In this document: one piece after another, positions 6,641 through 11,435 of the stretch
How positions within the stretch are numbered: the stretch's first letter is position 1
How the letters are laid out: the number at the start of each line of letters is the position of its first letter
From: an uncultured Collinsella sp.
GTDB taxonomy: Bacteria; Actinomycetota; Coriobacteriia; Coriobacteriales; Coriobacteriaceae
NCBI GenBank assembly: GCA_902493125.1
Contig: CABUOF010000060.1
Span: 1-11,435 of the forward strand
Direction: 5' to 3'
DNA length: 11,435 bases
The notes under the pieces: generated by a model
What the model was told of the DNA's origin: nothing
The model's database searches: none
Seen by the model: only the letters and a program-made list of their open reading frames with translations
Translations under genes and position numbers: made by a program

Positions 6641-6669
6641 AGTCTAGCCCATAAGTACGCGAGCGTCAG
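6641..6669 (-). promoter_or_regulatory. Candidate promoter of fchA-folD
   Basis: On the minus strand CTGACG (6669-6664) and TAGACT (6646-6641) are 17 nt apart, each matching 4 of 6 consensus bases. A start near 6634 would give a leader of about 70 nt that includes the 16-bp palindrome. A competing -10 (TATATA near 6590-6583) has no clear -35. Confidence 0.35.
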
Positions 6670-6724
6670 CGCACCTGGCCATCGCGGATTTCTATGGCAC
6701 GCGATAGGCGGCGGCAACGCAAGC

Positions 6725-6743
6725 ATGGGACACATGGCCCACC
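6725..6743. repeat. 19-bp motif, copy 1
   Basis: ATGGGACACATGGCCCACC recurs at 6933-6951 with a single difference. The core TGGGACACATGGCCCA has partial dyad symmetry (6 of 8 pairs), as many protein-binding sites do. It lies in the divergent region between fchA and the lipoprotein gene, 37 bp before a TATAAA (6781-6786). Confidence 0.55.
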
Positions 6744-6792
6744 TTTCGGGACTTCCGGACGTCACAAACTGGGGCATATCTATAAACAAGGA

Positions 6793-6886
6793 ACCTGTTG
6801 GGGCAACGCCCGCGTACACGCGTCCCTTTAAAACAACGGACACCTCACCCCGGGGAGAGCCGACAGCACCGGCCCTCCCCTCTTTT
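6793..6886 (+). ncRNA. Possible small RNA or attenuated leader ending at an orphan terminator
   Basis: A strong plus-strand terminator closes a stretch with no credible coding frame. A -10-like TATAAA at 6781-6786 would start an RNA of about 95 nt. It could form GTTG-GGG-CAAC (6798-6808) and CGCG-TACA-CGCG (6811-6822) hairpins before the terminator. No good -35 is visible, and the 5' end is a guess. No known RNA family was recognised. Confidence 0.25.
6852..6886 (+). terminator. Orphan rho-independent terminator on the plus strand
   Basis: GGGGAG (6852-6857) pairs with CTCCCC (6875-6880), with an inner GCCG/CGGC stem, a 7-nt loop and TCTTTT directly after. The upstream neighbour fchA is divergent, so no plus-strand gene precedes it. 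It lies about 140 nt before the lipoprotein start. Confidence 0.75.
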
Positions 6887-6932
6887 GGACCCGTGCATAT
6901 TGCCACTTAACGGCGCAAATCCGGCCCTCAGA

Positions 6933-6951
6933 ATGGGACACATGGCTCACC
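6933..6951. repeat. 19-bp motif, copy 2
   Basis: ATGGGACACATGGCTCACC matches copy 1 at 18 of 19 bases in the same orientation, 208 bp downstream. It is 72 bp before the lipoprotein start codon and 19 bp before a weak -10-like TACAGT (6971-6976), a position suited to regulation of that gene. Confidence 0.55.
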
Positions 6952-7023
6952 CGAAGGAGCCGTCCACGCGTACAGTAAAGGCAGGTAATCCATGGACGAT
7001 TACAGATCGAGGAGGACACGACC

Positions 7024-7617
7024 ATGAAAAAGAAGGCCTTTGCGATTCTCACCCTCTGCATCAGTCTCTTTGCCGCGGTTGCCTTGGTGGGTTGCGGTGG
7101 CAGCGGCGGCGCTACCGGCAGCGGCGGTGGCGGTGGAGCGGAAAAGCCAGCCGTGGATATGAGGACTGACTTCATTTGGTTTAAGGTCGAGGTTCCCGAG
7201 GGAGTCGAGATCACCGACGTTGCCGGCGACACCGCCGACAGGGCCCAGTTTAAGTTCACCGAGAGCGAGCACGCCAGCGATCGCTTCATCCCTGTCTTCG
7301 ACTCTGACAAGAACGCCGATGAACTGTTCGACTACGAGGCAAAGTGGAAGGCCAACTCCGGATGGACCGAGAGCGATCCCGTTAAGTACAACGGCAAGAC
7401 CTGGCGCAGTGCCTACTTCACGCACTCGGGCGGCGTAACGACCGAATACTTCACCGACGTTGACGGGGGCAGTGTGTATGTGCGTATCGACAACGTCGAG
7501 GAGCACAAGGACGCCGTCGAGACCATGATGAAGTCTCTGGAATTTGCCGACGACATCGCCGAGGCCAAGACCGAGGCCATGGACGTCAAGCTCGACGATA
7601 TCGAGATCAAGCGCTAA
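7024..7617 (+). CDS. Putative lipoprotein of unknown function
   Basis: The product has 197 residues. GAGGAGG stands 8 nt before the ATG, a strong ribosome site. The N-terminus MKKK plus a hydrophobic stretch ends in a lipobox (LVGC, Cys24), so the protein should be lipid-anchored outside the membrane. A Gly/Ser-rich linker (25-38) precedes a compact, acidic domain of about 155 residues with alternating strand-like segments (FIWFKVEVPEGVEI, AQFKFTES, WRSAYFTHS, SVYVRIDNV) and a helical end. I recognise no enzyme motif; the pattern suggests a beta-sandwich or binding fold. It is a single-gene unit with its own terminator. The upstream region holds two copies of the 19-bp motif and an orphan terminator, which may bear on its regulation. 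Confidence 0.9.
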   Translation: MKKKAFAILTLCISLFAAVALVGCGGSGGATGSGGGGGAEKPAVDMRTDFIWFKVEVPEGVEITDVAGDTADRAQFKFTESEHASDRFIPVFDSDKNADELFDYEAKWKANSGWTESDPVKYNGKTWRSAYFTHSGGVTTEYFTDVDGGSVYVRIDNVEEHKDAVETMMKSLEFADDIAEAKTEAMDVKLDDIEIKR

Positions 7618-7688
7618 GCGACTGGCGAGCGCAACGGGAAACACGGTCGCAGTGCAAACAAGCGACGGTACCCCAGCGCTTCGTACCC

Positions 7689-7721
7689 AGGGAGGGCCGG
7701 TAAACCGACCCTCCCTTTCTT
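7689..7721 (+). terminator. Terminator of the lipoprotein gene
   Basis: AGGGAGGG (7689-7696) pairs with CCCTCCCT (7709-7716), with an inner CGG/CCG extension separated by one mismatch, and is followed by TTCTT. It lies about 70 nt past the stop codon. Its sequence resembles the orphan terminator at 6852-6886. Confidence 0.85.
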
Positions 7722-7873
7722 ATGCCTGTAGCCGACGAACGCGAGGATGCCGGACGCCGGAACCGCCCCAAATGTGGCAACAGTACGAAAACGACAAGCA
7801 CCCCAACACGTCCGCCCGCCGATTTATTGCGCCGCGCAGATAATTAAACCAGCATCTTTAAACATCTGAGCAG

Positions 7874-7891
7874 TATAGTGACCAAAACTAT
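7874..7891 (+). promoter_or_regulatory. Weak promoter candidate with a small dyad before the phospholipase gene
   Basis: TATAGT (7874-7879) matches 5 of 6 bases of a -10 element but has no good -35. ATAGT (7875-7879) and ACTAT (7887-7891) form a 5-bp dyad overlapping it. The start codon follows 44 nt after the -10. The rest of this 305-bp gap shows no other feature beyond the lipoprotein terminator and a 12-base partial match to the inverted repeat at 7775-7786. Confidence 0.25.
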
Positions 7892-7922
7892 CGCATAACC
7901 GCACTCTACGAATGGAGAAGTT

Positions 7923-10418
7923 ATGACCGAACACCACGCCATCAGCCGCCGAGCATTTACGTTGGGCCTTGGACTCGCGGCGTTGTCGCCACTTGCAAGC
8001 CTGCCCGAAACCGCGGCATTGGGCATTGGCCCACGAGCGGCATTTGCAGACGACACTGCCACAGCGTCGGTCAGCCTCGACAATTTCGTCATTCGCCTTC
8101 GCCCCGCGGGCTATTTTCGTACCGCAAGCGTTAACGAAGACGGCAACGTCATCGGCAACGTCTGCCATCTGTTTAATGACGGCACGTCCAGCAAGCTCAT
8201 CCTTGAGAACGTAACGACTAAGAATGACGATACAAACTGGTATGCTATCCGCACCTTGCTCAATTTCGAAGAGCATAAGAAGACGGGCTACAGCATTTGG
8301 TCGGTCGATGGCGACTCGGACAAAGACGGAAAGGTCATCCACGTATGGAGCGGCGAGTATGACAACAAGCCCAGCCGCGCTTTTGCGTTCGAGCGGCAAT
8401 CAAACGGAACCTATATCATCCGAGACCGCACGGTCGAGAAAGAAACCGAGAAAAAAGACATTAAGTACCTGGCAATAGAATCGAACGGCGAAGACCAGGA
8501 CAACAATAAGATTTGCCATAAGAATAAGAGTAAGAGCATTCCGTGGGAGCTCGAGCTTGTCGGTTACGACATGAAAAAGAACGATGCCACGGTTAGCAGC
8601 CTCGACTGGATCACGTATAGCAGCTACGTCGACGGACCATGTTGGATGAAATACGTCGACGACAACAAGTTCCTCGACGAGCTGAGCATCCCGGGTACGC
8701 ACGATTCGGGCACCTGCAGCGTGGACAACGACACTGAGCCCCAATCCTCGCAAGTAAAATGCCAGCAGGATTACATTCCCACGCAGCTGCTCGAAGGCAT
8801 TCGCTATTTTGATATCCGTCTCGGAAAGGGCGACAACCCTGGCATCGACCATGGGATGTACTACCTGCTCAAAAAAGACGCGTACTTTTTGCATCTTTCC
8901 GATGTCATAGACTACTTCAAAACGTTTTTGAACGAAAACCCGACAGAAGCGCTCATCATGCTTGTATCACGAGGCAACGACGAGGCTACCGACGAAAGTG
9001 TTACGACGGCTTTCGCCAAGGTTTTGGACGACAACCCCAAACTGTTCTATACGTCGAGCCGCGTTCCCACACTGGGCGAGGTGCGCGGAAAGATCGTCCT
9101 GCTACGTCGATTTGGACTCGACGGCGACAGCGTAAGCGGCCACACGTGGGGACTCGACCTCACCGAATGGGATAACAAAATCGCAGCGCACACCGACAGC
9201 AGTTCCATGTGCCTCGTCCAAGACGCGCAGGGCTTTGAAGCCGCGGGGGAAACAGGCGACAAAGAGCCCTATTGCACCAAGGTATACGCCCAGGACAAGT
9301 ACAAACTCACGGGAACCGACAAGCTCAGCTGGGTCGATAATGCGCTGAAGGAAACGACCGGGCGCACGCGCAACGAGGTAGATGTCGAGGACGATAACGG
9401 GGCCAAGGAGAAAGTCCTGGAGCGTTGCTGGTCTATCAACTACACCAGCTGCACGGGCTTGTCGCACGGAGGCAATCCTTTTACCTCGGCACGAGTAGTC
9501 AACGAGCATCTGTATAAGAGCCCGTACATCAATCCCAGCGGCATCGAGGATACAAAGTCAGATTACCTCAAGCACATTGGCATCATCGCATCCGACTTTG
9601 TTGATGCGGCGCTGGCCCGGAGCATCTACCAGCGCAATTACGATACGGAGCACAAGCAGACGGCTTCGTACTATCTCCCGTACTATCTCCCGACCCGCAT
9701 GCGCATGACGTACGGCGACTCGCTGAGCGATGCCTCATTCCAGGATGGCAAGACCGTTGGCGAGGGCCGTTTCCGCCTCGTTAACAGCAGCAACGTACTC
9801 AACGTGGCCGCTTCTGGCAGCGCGTTTGCCATCGAATACGTGGATGTCGACGCCCTGGGCAACGAGACCGCTACAGGACTGCAGGGCTTCGTGCCCATCG
9901 ATATCGATCCGCTCGCGCTGACGCCCCATTTTGAGGGACTCGAAGGCCTTAAGGCCGGCGAAGACGTGCGCGCCAAGATTGCGGCATCACTCGAGGGCAA
10001 GCTCGAAACCGACGCCTGCACCGCCCAGCTCGAGTTTGTGCACGACGCGGACGGCGCTCCGGGCACGGCAATGGCCGAGGGCGAGGCATTTGCCGCGGGG
10101 ACGTATTGGGTGCGTGCGAAAGGTCTGTTGGGCGACGCGGCGCAGAACTACACGCTCGCCAGCGACGGAGCCGCAAACTTTACCGTAGCGGCCTCGGACA
10201 GTGCAGGCGGCACCGGCAGCGGCACGGGTTCCAGCGCAGGCAGCGCTGATAAGAATGGTAAGGGCAACAAGGGCAAGGGCTCGGGCGGAAAACTCGCCGA
10301 CACGGGCGACGGCTCCGGCATTGCCGCCGGGCTCGCCGCTGCCGCCATGGCGACAACGGTCGCCGGCGCGGCGATGCTTGCCAATGACCGCGAAAACGTT
10401 GGGGACGACAGCGAATAG
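7923..10418 (+). CDS. Exported, wall-anchored PI-PLC X-domain phosphodiesterase with ricin-B-like domain
   Basis: The product has 831 residues; GGAG stands 5 nt before the ATG. A Tat-type signal (SRRAFT, residues 8-13, then a hydrophobic stretch) probably ends at AFA-DD (42/43). Residues ~52-216 look like a ricin-B beta-trefoil (FAFERQSNGTYIIRD, YLAIES, WELELV). Residues ~240-570 resemble a bacterial phosphatidylinositol-specific phospholipase C X domain: SIPGTHDSGT with His260, YFDIRLG with Asp297 and Arg299, and DHG with His310, matching the two catalytic histidines and the arginine of Bacillus-type PI-PLC. A TYGDSLSD repeat-like domain follows (~596 on). A Gly/Ser/Lys-rich linker leads to LADTG (791-795), a hydrophobic segment (799-820) and a polar tail, a sortase-anchor layout with a non-standard LPXTG. 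Such enzymes cleave phosphoinositides or GPI-type lipids; the actual substrate is unknown. Confidence 0.9.
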   Translation: MTEHHAISRRAFTLGLGLAALSPLASLPETAALGIGPRAAFADDTATASVSLDNFVIRLRPAGYFRTASVNEDGNVIGNVCHLFNDGTSSKLILENVTTKNDDTNWYAIRTLLNFEEHKKTGYSIWSVDGDSDKDGKVIHVWSGEYDNKPSRAFAFERQSNGTYIIRDRTVEKETEKKDIKYLAIESNGEDQDNNKICHKNKSKSIPWELELVGYDMKKNDATVSSLDWITYSSYVDGPCWMKYVDDNKFLDELSIPGTHDSGTCSVDNDTEPQSSQVKCQQDYIPTQLLEGIRYFDIRLGKGDNPGIDHGMYYLLKKDAYFLHLSDVIDYFKTFLNENPTEALIMLVSRGNDEATDESVTTAFAKVLDDNPKLFYTSSRVPTLGEVRGKIVLLRRFGLDGDSVSGHTWGLDLTEWDNKIAAHTDSSSMCLVQDAQGFEAAGETGDKEPYCTKVYAQDKYKLTGTDKLSWVDNALKETTGRTRNEVDVEDDNGAKEKVLERCWSINYTSCTGLSHGGNPFTSARVVNEHLYKSPYINPSGIEDTKSDYLKHIGIIASDFVDAALARSIYQRNYDTEHKQTASYYLPYYLPTRMRMTYGDSLSDASFQDGKTVGEGRFRLVNSSNVLNVAASGSAFAIEYVDVDALGNETATGLQGFVPIDIDPLALTPHFEGLEGLKAGEDVRAKIAASLEGKLETDACTAQLEFVHDADGAPGTAMAEGEAFAAGTYWVRAKGLLGDAAQNYTLASDGAANFTVAASDSAGGTGSGTGSSAGSADKNGKGNKGKGSGGKLADTGDGSGIAAGLAAAAMATTVAGAAMLANDRENVGDDSE

Positions 10419-10455
10419 GCAAGCCCGCCTTTTAGACACATCGACTCAATTGGGG

Positions 10456-10489
10456 GGGGCGCAGAATACCGTTCTGCGCCCCGATTTTT
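10456..10489 (+). terminator. Terminator of the phospholipase gene
   Basis: GGGGCGCAGAA (10456-10466) pairs perfectly with TTCTGCGCCCC (10472-10482) around a 5-nt loop, and GATTTTT follows. It lies 38 nt past the stop codon. An 8-base G run overlaps its left edge. On the minus strand no U-tract follows, so it serves mainly the plus strand. Confidence 0.92.
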
Positions 10490-10514
10490 ACCTTAGCCCG
10501 AACACCGTTATCGG

Positions 10515-10784
10515 CTACATCACCATGTTCAGCGCATTCACGAACTCCTGAGCTTGGGAGCGGCTGCTCAGGCAAAAGACACAGGCAGTCAACAACCTGT
10601 TGCGCAGAAAAACATTGCGGCCCTTGATCCTGTTAACGCCCGTGATGTCCTTAAGGTAGACAATCTCGATATGCTTGCCGCCGAAAGTGCCCTTCTTGAG
10701 CACCTCGATGCGGTTAGGGTAGATCTTGACGTCTTTAAACCTGCCCGAACCTTTGTCCTGGAACAGCAAAGTGTTGTTGTCCAT
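10515..10784 (-). CDS. Small PH-like domain protein, function unknown
   Basis: The product has 89 residues from ATG 10784, which has AGGGG 8 nt upstream; a GTG at 10829 would add 15 residues without a ribosome site. The body reads as short beta-strands (DVKIYPNRIEVLKKG, HIEIVYLKDITGVN, ACVFCLSS) and one final helix (SQAQEFVNAL). This is the layout of bacterial PH-like domains such as DUF4429-type proteins, where the YPxRIxxxxKG and IxxxxLxxITGV stretches are typical. There is no signal peptide or membrane segment. It is convergent with the phospholipase gene and divergent from the nuclease gene, so context gives no role. Confidence 0.7.
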   Translation of the reverse strand: MDNNTLLFQDKGSGRFKDVKIYPNRIEVLKKGTFGGKHIEIVYLKDITGVNRIKGRNVFLRNRLLTACVFCLSSRSQAQEFVNALNMVM

Positions 10785-10952
10785 AAGCGCCACCCCTATG
10801 AGGTTCGATAAAACTGTCTCTATGGTCACATTTTAGTCACCGAAAGGCTCCCATGCGAAGGTGCCAGACAGCACAGCAATTCGTGTCCGCGCGAGGCTTT
10901 AAACTAAATGCGATAAAGATGCATTCCACAAGATGAAAGTGGGGCGACAGTG

Positions 10953-11435
10953 ATGGGCGAACTGGTAAACCGTGGAGAATCGGCAATCGTGCCAGAAGTT
11001 TTTTACAAGCAGGTTTCCTCGATTCTCAACGCCGCTCGCGACAAGGCCTATACCGCCGTTAACTTTGCGATGGTTGAGGCGTATTGGGAGATCGGCAAGA
11101 GCATTGTTGATGAACAGGGCGGAGAGGAGCGCGCAGCATATGGAGAGGCATTGATTGCAGGCCTCTCCAGAAGGCTTACCGCGGATTTCGGAAGAGGCTT
11201 TGGCATCGCAAACCTTCGCAATATGCGTCAGTTCTTTCTTGCGTTTCCAATTCGCGACGCACTGCGTAGCGAATTGAGCTGGACTCATTACCGCAGGTTG
11301 ATGCGCATTCCCGACCCTGATGCTCGCGCCTGGTACATGAACGAATGCGCCGATTCTCGTTGGAGCACGCGTCAGCTCGAGCGCCAGATCAACACCATGT
11401 TCCGCGAGCGCCTACTTGCCAGCAAGGACAAGGAG
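10953..11435 (+). CDS. YhcG/DUF1016-family PDDEXK nuclease-like protein, N-terminal part
   Basis: The frame is open for 161 codons from ATG 10953 to the right edge; the family is usually about 340-370 residues, so the nuclease half is missing from the window. The DUF1016 N-terminal domain is clear: VNFAMVEAYWEIGKSI (36-51), AAYGEALIAGLSRRL (61-75), FGRGFGIANLRNMRQFF (79-95), LSWTHYRRL (108-116) and WYMNECADSRWSTRQLERQI (127-146). Full-length relatives carry a C-terminal PD-(D/E)XK nuclease domain and are often found near restriction-modification or other defence genes; whether that holds here lies beyond the edge. The ribosome site is weak (GGGG, 8 nt upstream). A six-codon ORF (10933-10953) ends in a TGATG overlap with this start. 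Confidence 0.92.
   Translation, partial: MGELVNRGESAIVPEVFYKQVSSILNAARDKAYTAVNFAMVEAYWEIGKSIVDEQGGEERAAYGEALIAGLSRRLTADFGRGFGIANLRNMRQFFLAFPIRDALRSELSWTHYRRLMRIPDPDARAWYMNECADSRWSTRQLERQINTMFRERLLASKDKE

Noticed and set aside
6790..6886. T-box leader: the GGGGCAACGCCCGCG ... CGTCCCTTT stretch before the orphan terminator resembles a T-box antiterminator
   Set aside because: The conserved TGGnACCGCG core does not match properly, no stem I or specifier loop is recognisable upstream, and the next gene is a lipoprotein, not an aminoacyl-tRNA synthetase or amino-acid gene.
6632..6910. 92-residue plus-strand ORF before the lipoprotein gene
   Set aside because: It has no ribosome site and low-quality composition, and it runs straight through a strong terminator hairpin.
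10452..10459. Run of eight G as a possible phase-variation tract
   Set aside because: It lies after the stop codon of the phospholipase gene at the base of the terminator, where length change would not alter any reading frame.
10899..11288. 129-residue minus-strand ORF opposite the YhcG-like gene
   Set aside because: It is antisense to clear DUF1016 sequence and has no motifs or ribosome site.

Overview
The window looks like chromosomal DNA of a high-GC, Gram-positive gut anaerobe of the class Coriobacteriia, most likely Collinsella or a close relative. This rests on G/C-rich codon use, Gram-positive style lipoprotein and cell-wall-anchor signals, a C69 dipeptidase, and a FolD/FchA pair of clostridial type. 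The genus is an inference from gene content and style; no 16S or other marker is present.

Left part (1-3183, all minus strand). The 5' part of a secreted, Ala/Glu/Thr-rich surface protein runs off the left edge. Its 430-base leader holds a promoter and a recognisable cobalamin (B12) riboswitch. Behind it lies a two-gene unit: a small phasin-like helical protein followed by an ABC1/UbiB-family kinase-like protein, closed by a rho-independent terminator. The 5' end of the kinase gene shows a conflict of reading frames that may be a frameshift.

Middle part (3184-7023). A C69-family dipeptidase (minus) is followed upstream by a 364-base non-coding region. That region holds three 10-bp direct repeats, a 42-nt imperfect inverted repeat pair 228 bp end to end, and a 17-bp-stem terminator for the next operon. 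The next operon is fchA-folD (minus, 2 bp apart), two steps of one-carbon/folate metabolism. The FolD lacks two residues normally needed for cyclohydrolase activity, which fits FchA supplying that step. The 462-base region upstream of fchA holds a candidate promoter, a 16-bp palindrome, two copies of a 19-bp motif, and a strong plus-strand terminator with no gene in front of it (possible small RNA or attenuated leader).

Right part (7024-11435). On the plus strand there is a lipoprotein of unknown function, then a large exported protein with a Tat-like signal peptide, a ricin-B-like domain, a PI-PLC X-type catalytic domain and a C-terminal sortase-like anchor (LADTG). Both have clear terminators. 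The 305-base gap between them holds the lipoprotein terminator, a weak promoter candidate and a 12-base match to the inverted repeat, and nothing else recognisable. A short PH-like protein follows on the minus strand. Last is the N-terminal part of a YhcG/DUF1016-family PDDEXK nuclease-like protein on the plus strand, cut by the right edge.

I see no CRISPR array, transposase, tRNA or rRNA in the window.
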